A DNA stretch of 5,947 bases. Origin: Aequorivita sp. Its GTDB lineage: Bacteria; Bacteroidota; Bacteroidia; Flavobacteriales; Flavobacteriaceae. The stretch is taken from positions 1 through 5,947 of the forward strand of contig JAGQYZ010000361.1 in NCBI GenBank assembly GCA_020435865.1, given 5' to 3'. The position numbers and the translations under genes were made by a program. Below, piece after piece: positions 1 to 5,067 of this stretch (the stretch's first letter is position 1; the number at the start of each line of letters is the position of its first letter). The notes below the pieces were generated by a model that was not told the origin of the DNA, did no database searches, and was given only the letters and a program-made list of their open reading frames with translations.

Positions 1-212
1 AGGTTTTCATCAGCTTCTACTACAATTTTGTTTTCGTCGCCTTGTGTAAGATAAACATCTAATCCTGCACTACCTCTAACTTCGTTGAAATCTTCGGTGA
101 CATTTCGTTCTTCGGTTACAACTTTTCCGTTGCCATTTTCACCTGTGCTAATGTTAAAATGACAAGAACTCAAAATAAGTGAGGCGCCAATTGCTGTTAT
201 AAAAGTTTTCAT
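1..212 (-). CDS. Head-GIN domain (DUF2807) lipoprotein, N-terminal part, cut by window edge
   Basis: Only the first 70 residues are in the window, because the reading frame runs off the left edge. It begins MKTFITAIGASLILSSC, a short signal peptide with a lipobox (LSSC), so Cys17 is probably lipidated and the protein held at the envelope. After a short polar linker, residues about 35-70 (FNEVRGSAGLDVYLTQGD, then a VVEADENL stretch) match the start of the head-GIN domain, a beta-rich fold found in many Bacteroidetes surface lipoproteins. The ATG at 212 is preferred because the signal peptide starts there and it lies 18 nt after the stop of the PspC gene, so it is probably co-transcribed as the last visible gene of that operon. 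No Shine-Dalgarno site is visible, which is normal for the phylum. PspC next to a head-GIN protein is a recurrent Bacteroidetes arrangement. The function is not established; an envelope-associated partner of the PspC protein is an inference. Confidence 0.88.
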   Translation of the reverse strand, partial: MKTFITAIGASLILSSCHFNISTGENGNGKVVTEERNVTEDFNEVRGSAGLDVYLTQGDENKIVVEADEN

Positions 213-230
213 AATAAATATTTTTGATGA

Positions 231-1994
231 TTAATCAATTGTTACTGTAAATGTTTTTTTTGAAGTATTTGATGAAGTGTTTTTATTTTTAAACCCATCT
301 TTCACTTCCTCTTCCCAGTTTTTGTTTTTAATGGTTTTAATACTGTCTATAATCTTTTCTGAATTGATGATTACTGTAGAATCCGCTTCTTCAATAATTT
401 CCTCTTTCTCTTTACAGTCAAGACATTCTGTTTGGTTTTTCAGAATTCTGAAATAATGTGCTTCATTGTCCCAATCACTCAATTCAGCAAAATCTGAATT
501 ATAACCATAATATGAAGTTGTATTTTCTTCAGGATATACTATCGTTCCTTCAGGCAAATATATGGTTATTTCAATTTGCTGATCGCGATATTTGTTTTTG
601 GTATCTGTAGTAAAGAAACCATCGAGCATCAAGCTGTTGTTTTCAAAAGAATATTTGTATTCAATTGCCTCGGCACGTTTTTTTGCATCGAGATGATTAT
701 TTCCTTCTGCCATTTTTTCAATAACAATTTTCCCGATGGAATCTTTTGTGGATTCAATGTTCAATAAAATATCACTTGAATAAATTACTCTTTTATTATC
801 TTCAGTGTATTTTAATTTAAGGCCCTGTTTACGGCTTTCTTCATAACTATATTGTTTATCGGCGTGCATCTCGATTCGCAATGTGTCACCAGTACGTACT
901 TCAATGGCTTGCTCTTCAATATAGTTACCGTCATAAGCTTGTTCGGTAGCTTGTTTTATTCCTAAAACAGCCAGACCAATTACAGACAATGCCCAAACTA
1001 CAATGAGTAATATTTTTACTGTAGAGCTCATTGATTTTAGATTGCTGATTAAAAGTTTCAATCCTAAAATAAACAATACAAAGAATGGAATTCCTACAGC
1101 AAACAGTGATAACAAAGCAATTAACCACATCGGTACATTGGTTGTATCAACCAAAGCAATATATTCAGTTATTTCTGAATTACCCCAAAAATCTATGGAG
1201 CCAAAGGTGAAAAAACCTACCACTAGTCCAATAATAGTGGAAAGCGAAACGATGATTATCAGAACGCCGATAAATTTCACAAATACTTTAAAAAGTGTCA
1301 TGATTACGTTTCCCAAACCATCAAAAAAACTAGAAGCTCCACTCTTCACTTTATTACCGTATTTATCGTAATCCACGTTTTTTACGCGGTCAGCAACATT
1401 GTCAAAGCCTTCTTTGAATTTCCGTTCTATGTTTGAAATGTTGACGGGTTCACCAGTCATTTTAAGCTTGTCAGAAGTTGTTAATGCTGGAGGCACGAGA
1501 ATCCACAATAATATATAGACTACTATTGGCGAGCCCATTCCAGCAACAACCAAAAGTATCCATAAAAGACGAATCCAAATTGCGTCAACGCCTATATAGT
1601 GTCCAATACCAGAAGAAACACCAGAAATATATTTGTTGTCCACATCTCTAAAAAGCTGCTTGTGTGAAGCATTACCTCTTGACTTTGTATATGCTTTGGA
1701 AGTGGGAGGAACGTCTTCAAAAATTTCATCATCAACTTCGTAATCCTCTGGCTGTCCCATAACAGCAATCACTTCATCGAGATTTTTAAGAGATACAACT
1801 TGCGTTGGGCTTTCAATTTTCTCAGAAAAAAGTTCACCGATACGGGCTTCTATGTCCTGCATTATCTCTTCACTTCCGTCAGCGCCTTTTAGCGATTTTC
1901 GAATGGCGTCTAGGTAGCGCGAAAGTTTCCCAAAGGCATCTTCGTCTATATGAAAGGAAGTGCCTGCCAAATTTATATTTACTGTCTTGTTCAT
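231..1994 (-). CDS. PspC-domain multi-pass membrane protein with large C-terminal domain
   Basis: This 587-residue protein has several parts. Residues 1-90 form a soluble, mostly helical domain (SFHIDEDAFGKLSRYLDAIR, IMQDIEARIGELF) of the kind found in sensors that accompany PadR regulators. Residues about 111-170 form a clear PspC domain (KQLFRDVDNKYISGVSSGIG, then VDAIWIRLLW and ILLWILVPPA). Further membrane segments lie at about 231-265, 288-316 and 326-346. The remaining 240 residues are a charged, beta-rich domain containing a CLDC motif (Cys524, Cys527). PspC is the membrane partner in the phage-shock response; this protein is far larger than the roughly 120-residue enterobacterial PspC, so only the domain can be transferred and not the E. 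coli role. Its start codon overlaps the PadR stop as ATGA, implying translational coupling and fixing the start. Together with the PadR gene and the lipoprotein it looks like an envelope-stress module. Whether the C-terminal domain faces the periplasm depends on whether the PspC segment crosses the membrane once or twice, which I cannot settle. Confidence 0.93.
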   Translation of the reverse strand: MNKTVNINLAGTSFHIDEDAFGKLSRYLDAIRKSLKGADGSEEIMQDIEARIGELFSEKIESPTQVVSLKNLDEVIAVMGQPEDYEVDDEIFEDVPPTSKAYTKSRGNASHKQLFRDVDNKYISGVSSGIGHYIGVDAIWIRLLWILLVVAGMGSPIVVYILLWILVPPALTTSDKLKMTGEPVNISNIERKFKEGFDNVADRVKNVDYDKYGNKVKSGASSFFDGLGNVIMTLFKVFVKFIGVLIIIVSLSTIIGLVVGFFTFGSIDFWGNSEITEYIALVDTTNVPMWLIALLSLFAVGIPFFVLFILGLKLLISNLKSMSSTVKILLIVVWALSVIGLAVLGIKQATEQAYDGNYIEEQAIEVRTGDTLRIEMHADKQYSYEESRKQGLKLKYTEDNKRVIYSSDILLNIESTKDSIGKIVIEKMAEGNNHLDAKKRAEAIEYKYSFENNSLMLDGFFTTDTKNKYRDQQIEITIYLPEGTIVYPEENTTSYYGYNSDFAELSDWDNEAHYFRILKNQTECLDCKEKEEIIEEADSTVIINSEKIIDSIKTIKNKNWEEEVKDGFKNKNTSSNTSKKTFTVTID

Positions 1995-2329
1995 TTTGTG
2001 TTTTTTTCGCTTGTTACTTTGTTTACGGCTTGTTGTAATTCTGTCCAGGTGCCGTTCAATTCGGTTAAAAATAATTTACCGGTTTCGGTAAGTTCATAAT
2101 ACTTGCGTGGTGGTCCGCTGGTAGATTCTTCCCAACGGTAAGAAAGCAATCCCGCATTTTTAAGCCTTGTGAGCAGCGGATAGATTGTACCTTCCACGAC
2201 AAGCATTTTTGCGTCTTTTAGGGTTTCAAGAATGTCTGAAGTGTAAGCCTCGCCGTCTTTTAAAACGGAAAGAATGCAGAACTCCAAAACCCCTTTTCGC
2301 ATCTGCGCTTTTGTGTTTTCGATTTTCAT
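1991..2329 (-). CDS. PadR-family winged-helix transcriptional regulator
   Basis: This 112-residue protein is a compact PadR regulator that binds DNA as a dimer. The fold is recognisable throughout: helix 1 (MRKGVLEFCILSVLKDGEAY, residues 10-29), the segment leading to the recognition helix (EGTIYPLLTRLKNAGLLSYR, 46-65), and the wing with the family hallmark SGPPRKYYELTETG (71-84). The C-terminal helix is short (about 85-108), as in the small PadR subfamily, so it lacks the long dimerisation helices of the phenolic-acid PadR proteins and probably has no separate ligand domain. It lies between a small membrane protein and the PspC gene, with 4-nt ATGA overlaps on both sides, which fixes both its start and its end. 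PadR regulators usually repress their own operon, and a palindrome over the upstream promoter (3032-3054) is the obvious candidate site. The inducing signal is unknown; interaction with the cytoplasmic domain of the PspC protein is possible but inferred only from gene order. Confidence 0.95.
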   Translation of the reverse strand: MKIENTKAQMRKGVLEFCILSVLKDGEAYTSDILETLKDAKMLVVEGTIYPLLTRLKNAGLLSYRWEESTSGPPRKYYELTETGKLFLTELNGTWTELQQAVNKVTSEKNTK

Positions 2330-2511
2330 AATTGTTCTTTACTTGTTTTTAATTCCTGTTCGCTATTGATGATGAATGTATAAGGAAGCGCGCTTGTGGT
2401 TTCTTCGCATTGTTGATGAGTCAATACGCTAACAGTTTCCTGTTCCGTCGGCATGCTTACGCCTATAAACTGCAAAATGGCAGCCAATAGGTAGCTAAGT
2501 AATGTGCTCAT
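2326..2511 (-). CDS. Small membrane-anchored protein of unknown function (61 aa)
   Basis: I do not recognise a family. The 61-residue protein starts with a hydrophobic stretch (LLSYLLAAILQFIGVSM, residues 4-20) that could be a membrane anchor or uncleaved signal. A polar tail of about 40 residues follows, with a single cysteine (Cys35) and a charged C-terminus. The case for a real gene is positional. Its ATG lies inside the last codons of the DUF4870 gene (17-nt overlap in another frame), its stop overlaps the PadR start as ATGA, and without it there would be about 165 nt of unexplained sequence in an otherwise gapless operon. Translation is therefore probably coupled to both neighbours. It may be an adaptor or membrane tether in the same module, or mainly serve to carry ribosomes to the PadR start. 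Neither can be decided here. Confidence 0.68.
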   Translation of the reverse strand: MSTLLSYLLAAILQFIGVSMPTEQETVSVLTHQQCEETTSALPYTFIINSEQELKTSKEQL

Positions 2512-2992
2512 TTTGAATTGGGTTTAAATTGGTTTTTATAAATGGTATGCAAAGAGGATATTGATATAATTGACCTCTTGAAGCGTGAATGGAAGCATTG
2601 ATTACAGCGTAAAGTTCAAAAACGAACAACCCTAATAATAATAGAATTGCCAATCCAAACAACAATATATACCCCGAAAGATTCTGAATGTTGTTCACTG
2701 AAAATGCTCCTCCATTGTGATCAATGGTTTCAATCAATGAAATAAAATCAGTTGCGAAAATGATAAAGAAGGGAAGGCAGATTAAACCTATTATTACAGT
2801 ATAAACCAAAACACTCAACTGAAAATTGATTGCTTGTTTTCCGTGTTCGTCAACAAAAGCCTTTTCCTTATTAAATGTCCAAATCAATAATGGAGCGATA
2901 AAATTCGCAAACGGGAAAAAGTATTTTAAAAAGGTTGACATATGAATAAATGCACTCACATTTTTTTGGTTTTCTGTAATTGTAGTTTCCAT
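2495..2992 (-). CDS. DUF4870 family small integral membrane protein
   Basis: This 165-residue membrane protein carries the DUF4870 signature: a first membrane segment (about 19-41, ending PLLIWTFNKEK) followed at once by FVDEHGKQAINFQLS (46-60). Two more hydrophobic regions follow, at about 58-82 and 104-135, the latter running into the family's terminal motif with INASIHASRG and YPLCIPFIK. Length and layout are normal for the family, whose biochemical role is unknown. The ATG at 2992 is preferred because it directly precedes the conserved region and lies about 20 nt downstream of a consensus Bacteroidetes -7 box. It is the first gene of the operon with the small protein, PadR, PspC and head-GIN genes, and its 3' end overlaps the next gene by 17 nt. 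It is therefore the gene most directly exposed to any control at the palindrome upstream. Confidence 0.92.
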   Translation of the reverse strand: METTITENQKNVSAFIHMSTFLKYFFPFANFIAPLLIWTFNKEKAFVDEHGKQAINFQLSVLVYTVIIGLICLPFFIIFATDFISLIETIDHNGGAFSVNNIQNLSGYILLFGLAILLLLGLFVFELYAVINASIHASRGQLYQYPLCIPFIKTNLNPIQNEHIT

Positions 2993-3011
2993 TGCTTGTT
3001 ATTTTCTTATG

Positions 3012-3019
3012 CAAATATA
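3012..3019 (-). promoter_or_regulatory. Bacteroidetes -7 box of the PadR/PspC operon
   Basis: On the minus strand this reads TATATTTG, an exact match to the Bacteroidetes -7 consensus TAnnTTTG used by the primary sigma factor of the phylum. It lies 19 nt before the DUF4870 start codon, giving a short leader of roughly 15 nt. No clean TTG is seen at -33; that region is occupied by a palindrome, consistent with a regulated promoter. Confidence 0.65.
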
Positions 3020-3031
3020 TGTCTAAAAGAC

Positions 3032-3054
3032 AGTAGTATGTTACACATAGTACT
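3032..3054. promoter_or_regulatory. Imperfect palindrome, candidate PadR operator
   Basis: The left arm AGTAGTATGT (3032-3041) and right arm ACATAGTACT (3045-3054) are inverted copies matching at 9 of 10 positions around a 3-nt centre (TAC). The centre lies 24 bp upstream of the -7 box of the minus-strand operon, so a bound dimer would cover its -33 region. The ATGT...ACAT core resembles arms described for some PadR operators, although those usually have a longer spacer. Assignment to the PadR protein of this operon is inferred from symmetry and position. The site also lies 11-33 bp upstream of a possible plus-strand -7 box for the DUF4442 gene. Confidence 0.5.
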
Positions 3055-3064
3055 AAAATTAACA

Positions 3065-3072
3065 TATATTTA
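3065..3072 (+). promoter_or_regulatory. Possible -7 box for the DUF4442 gene
   Basis: The sequence TATATTTA differs from TAnnTTTG only in the last base. A TTA at 3041-3043, 21 nt upstream, could act as a poor -33 element and falls inside the palindrome. The leader to the start codon would be about 45-50 nt. Support is weak because AT-rich DNA gives such matches easily. Confidence 0.3.
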
Positions 3073-3126
3073 ACAAATAGGAAGTGAAGAATATATTGAA
3101 TATCTTAGTGAAATATTTAAACTGAA

Positions 3127-3579
3127 ATGAAACTGAGCCCAAGTAAAATCAACACTTTTTTGTTATTCAAATTACCTTCTGCGTACTTTACCGGCGTAAG
3201 GGTAAGATCCATTTCAGAAACTACATGCGTAACTACTGTAAAACATAGATGGATAAATCAAAACCCATTTAAGTCCATGTTTTGGGCTGTGCAAGGGATG
3301 GCTGCGGAACTTAGTACTGGCGCTATGGTAATGTCGAAAATTAAAGATAGCAACAAAAAAATTTCAATGCTCGTAGCCAATAATAAAGCGACATTTTCAA
3401 AAAAAGCAAAGGGAAGAATATTTTTTAGTTGCGCTGATGGCGATTTAATAAATGACGCAATTGAAAAAACCATTCACACTGGCGAAGGTCAAACTATATG
3501 GATGAAATCTGAAGGAAGGGATGCGCTTGGTGACGTTGTTTCCGTTTTTGAGTTTGAATGGACACTAAAAGTTAAATAA
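3127..3579 (+). CDS. DUF4442 domain protein, hotdog-fold thioesterase-like
   Basis: This 150-residue protein matches the DUF4442 family across its length, with no signal peptide or membrane segment, so it is probably cytoplasmic. The N-terminus MKLSPSKINTFLLFKLPSAY leads into a first strand (FTGVRVRSI, 21-29). The hotdog core follows: TVKHRWINQNPF (37-48) and the long central helix SMFWAVQGMAAELSTGAMVM (50-69). The Asn-Pro at the helix start and the Glu within it (Glu61) occupy positions that help catalysis or thioester binding in hotdog thioesterases. The C-terminal strands end in VVSVFEFEWTLKVK. The family is related to acyl-CoA thioesterases, but its substrate is not established, so a thioesterase role remains a fold-based inference. 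It is divergent from the DUF4870-PadR-PspC operon and shares a 134-bp upstream region with it. No terminator hairpin is visible after its stop. Confidence 0.88.
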   Translation: MKLSPSKINTFLLFKLPSAYFTGVRVRSISETTCVTTVKHRWINQNPFKSMFWAVQGMAAELSTGAMVMSKIKDSNKKISMLVANNKATFSKKAKGRIFFSCADGDLINDAIEKTIHTGEGQTIWMKSEGRDALGDVVSVFEFEWTLKVK

Positions 3580-3771
3580 TTTTAAAACCATTACTTTCAG
3601 GATGTTGAATAACTTTTTAACCTGATTAACAAACTTTTAACATAGTAAATTTTATGACAAAAATAATTTAATTCACAAAAAATGGTTATATTTAAAACGC
3701 ATTAAAACAAAAAACCACTGCCTATTGTAAAAATCTACCTACTTTAATTTTTAATTAAACCTCAATTAGCT
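3580..3771 (+). other. 192-bp AT-rich intergenic region with possible promoter and TTAAC repeats
   Basis: This non-coding stretch holds TATATTTA at 3687-3694, a one-base departure from the Bacteroidetes -7 consensus, which could drive the small gene starting at 3772 with a leader of about 70 nt. Further upstream TTAAC occurs three times in direct orientation (3617, 3626 and 3637). The outer copies sit within AACTTTTTAAC and AAACTTTTAAC, spaced 20 bp apart, about two helical turns. No terminator for the DUF4442 gene and no RNA gene are recognisable. Confidence 0.35.
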
Positions 3772-3969
3772 ATGGCAAGAGCAATGTTTGATTACACCAA
3801 AGCTGTACTTTCGAAAGTTAGTTTTGACGTCAATTTGTTTTGCAAGGAATTGAAAAAAGCGTTAACCAGACTACTTCCTTATGAAGTTGAAGAACTCAAA
3901 GTTTGGATTGATTCGCTTATCAAGCAAAACCCTCAACTAAATCAATGTTTAATCTATCTAAACCCATAA
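3772..3969 (+). CDS. Conserved small flavobacterial protein of unknown function (65 aa)
   Basis: This 65-residue protein (MARAMFDYTKAVLSKVSFDV at the start) resembles a short hypothetical protein I recall as widespread in Flavobacteriaceae, with no assigned function. It is soluble and probably all-helical. A first amphipathic helix covers about 6-16, a second with a basic face is VNLFCKELKKALTRLL (20-35), and a third is YEVEELKVWIDSLIKQ (37-52). Two cysteines are present (24 and 59), and there is no membrane segment or recognisable DNA-binding motif. The gene appears monocistronic, with its own candidate promoter upstream, while a strong terminator begins within bases of the stop codon. That isolation, plus the likely conservation, suggests a housekeeping or regulatory small protein. 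It could be an adaptor, but nothing in the sequence shows this. Confidence 0.85.
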   Translation: MARAMFDYTKAVLSKVSFDVNLFCKELKKALTRLLPYEVEELKVWIDSLIKQNPQLNQCLIYLNP

Positions 3970-4000
3970 AAAAATCCCGCCTTTTCTGGCGGGATTTTTT
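3968..4000. terminator. Bidirectional intrinsic terminator
   Basis: A perfect 7-bp GC-rich stem, TCCCGCC (3975-3981) with GGCGGGA (3988-3994), closes a 6-nt loop (TTTTCT). It is flanked by an A run on the left and a T run on the right, so a U tract follows the hairpin in either direction. It ends the 65-residue protein gene, whose stop codon overlaps the A run, and sits about 70 nt beyond the stop of convergent oxyR. Confidence 0.92.
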
Positions 4001-4071
4001 AGTTATTTGGTTATTAAGTTAATAGGTTACTCATTATATTGAGTATACTGTTAACTGAAACTGAATATTGA
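4001..4071. other. Short convergent intergenic stretch with small AT-rich dyads
   Basis: Between the terminator and the oxyR stop there is no gene. It contains the perfect dyad TATTAA-G-TTAATA (4012-4024) and a 6-bp inverted repeat TACTCA (4028-4033) / TGAGTA (4040-4045) with a 6-nt loop. The latter could form a weak hairpin in the oxyR mRNA 3' end, but it lacks a GC-rich stem and a T tract. Confidence 0.25.
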
Positions 4072-5010
4072 CTACTTTTTCGTAGGGCTAATGATTTTCA
4101 CATCCTGAAAGGCAATGGCGCCTCGGATTACTCCCGAAATAACATCGTACAGCGCATTGATTATCTGCATCTTCAGTTCACTTTTGCTGTAAATAAGGCT
4201 TACTTCACGGGCTGGTGAGGGTTCCTTAAAATATTTTAGGTTTTTGGTTTGGGAAGGAAGTACATCCAGCGTATGTAAATAGGGTAGAAGTGTCATCCCT
4301 AAGCCCTCATCTGAAAGTTTAATCAGCGTCTCGAAACTCCCGCTCTCCAACTGGAATTTATCAAAATTAGCACTCTTTGAAGTTTTGCAAAGATTGATTA
4401 TTCCATCGCGAAAGCAATGACCGTCTTCCAATAAAAGAATATCATCGATGTCCAAGTCATTAACTTCCAGTTTTTCTTTTGAGTATAAACGGTGGTTTTC
4501 TGGAATGTAGCCAACGAATGGTTCATAATACAATGGTCTTTCTTTTATTTTCTCATTTCTCAAAGGTGTGGCCGCAATAGCTGCATCTAAATACCCATCG
4601 TTTATTTTAGTAATGATTTCATCTGTATTAAGCTCTTCAATTTTCAATTGTACTTTTGGATATCGATTTGAAAAATTTTTCAAAAACATTGGTAATAAAG
4701 TTGGCATTATTGTGGGGATAATACCTAGTTTAAAAGTGCCTCCAATAAATCCTTTTTCCTGATCCACCACATCCTGCATGCGTTCAGATTCATTTACGAT
4801 ATTTCTGGCTTGCTCAACAATTTTTTTCCCAACACTCGTGAGCTCGATAGGTTTTTTACTTCTGTCAAAAATCTGTATTTCAAGTTCCTCCTCCAGTTTT
4901 TGAATTTGCATACTGAGCGTGGGTTGCGTAACAAAGGTTTTTTCGGCAGCTTTTGTGAAATTCTGCTGTTCGGCAACTGCCAAAACATATTTAAGTTGGG
5001 TGATTGTCAT
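4072..5010 (-). CDS. oxyR: OxyR, LysR-type hydrogen peroxide-sensing activator
   Basis: This 312-residue LysR-family regulator has an N-terminal winged helix-turn-helix (1-60; NFTKAAEKTFVTQPTLSMQI is the HTH), a linker helix (to about 88), and a periplasmic-binding-protein-like effector domain. The decisive feature is LLLEDGHCFRDGIINLC (192-208). It carries Cys199 and Cys208 nine residues apart with the surrounding GHC and RD, the disulfide switch of OxyR, at the same numbering as in E. coli. Oxidation by hydrogen peroxide should therefore change its DNA binding and control antioxidant genes such as catalase and peroxidases. No such target gene is adjacent. The start at 5010 (MTITQLKYVLAVAEQQNF) is the standard LysR N-terminus. 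The gene follows the DUF58 gene by 57 nt on the same strand, but that gap has a -7 box and inverted repeats, so it probably has its own autoregulated promoter. The C-terminal tail (about 300-312) is a little long but unremarkable. Confidence 0.94.
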   Translation of the reverse strand: MTITQLKYVLAVAEQQNFTKAAEKTFVTQPTLSMQIQKLEEELEIQIFDRSKKPIELTSVGKKIVEQARNIVNESERMQDVVDQEKGFIGGTFKLGIIPTIMPTLLPMFLKNFSNRYPKVQLKIEELNTDEIITKINDGYLDAAIAATPLRNEKIKERPLYYEPFVGYIPENHRLYSKEKLEVNDLDIDDILLLEDGHCFRDGIINLCKTSKSANFDKFQLESGSFETLIKLSDEGLGMTLLPYLHTLDVLPSQTKNLKYFKEPSPAREVSLIYSKSELKMQIINALYDVISGVIRGAIAFQDVKIISPTKK

Positions 5011-5037
5011 TGTAAATTATATTTATGCAAATTTACA
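5011..5037. promoter_or_regulatory. Inverted repeat over the oxyR promoter, candidate operator
   Basis: TGTAAATT (5011-5018) and AATTTACA (5030-5037) form a perfect 8-bp inverted repeat with an 11-nt spacer, starting next to the oxyR start codon and overlapping its -7 box. LysR regulators commonly bind interrupted dyads near their own promoters. A second perfect dyad, TATAA-T-TTATA on the plus strand (5049-5059), lies just upstream. Both are AT-rich, so chance occurrence is possible and the link to OxyR is inferred. Confidence 0.35.
5028..5035 (-). promoter_or_regulatory. -7 box of oxyR
   Basis: On the minus strand this reads TAAATTTG, an exact fit to the Bacteroidetes -7 consensus TAnnTTTG, 17 nt upstream of the oxyR start codon. 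No convincing TTG lies at the usual -33 distance, which would suit an activator-dependent or weak promoter. Confidence 0.5.
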
Positions 5038-5067
5038 TATTTAATCAATATAATTTATAGTAAAACT

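Noticed and set aside
1003..1371. 122-residue open frame on the plus strand
   Set aside because: Antisense to the membrane-spanning part of the PspC gene, with no recognisable family and no promoter or spacing that supports it.
2871..3065. 64-residue minus-strand open frame overlapping the start of the DUF4870 gene
   Set aside because: It runs through the operon promoter and palindrome and overlaps the well-supported DUF4870 gene in another frame; no family resemblance.
3258..3473. 71-residue minus-strand open frame inside the DUF4442 gene
   Set aside because: Antisense shadow of a gene with clear family identity.
4028..4045. TACTCA/TGAGTA inverted repeat as the oxyR terminator
   Set aside because: The stem is only 6 bp, AT-rich and without a following T tract; the strong hairpin at 3968-4000 explains termination better.
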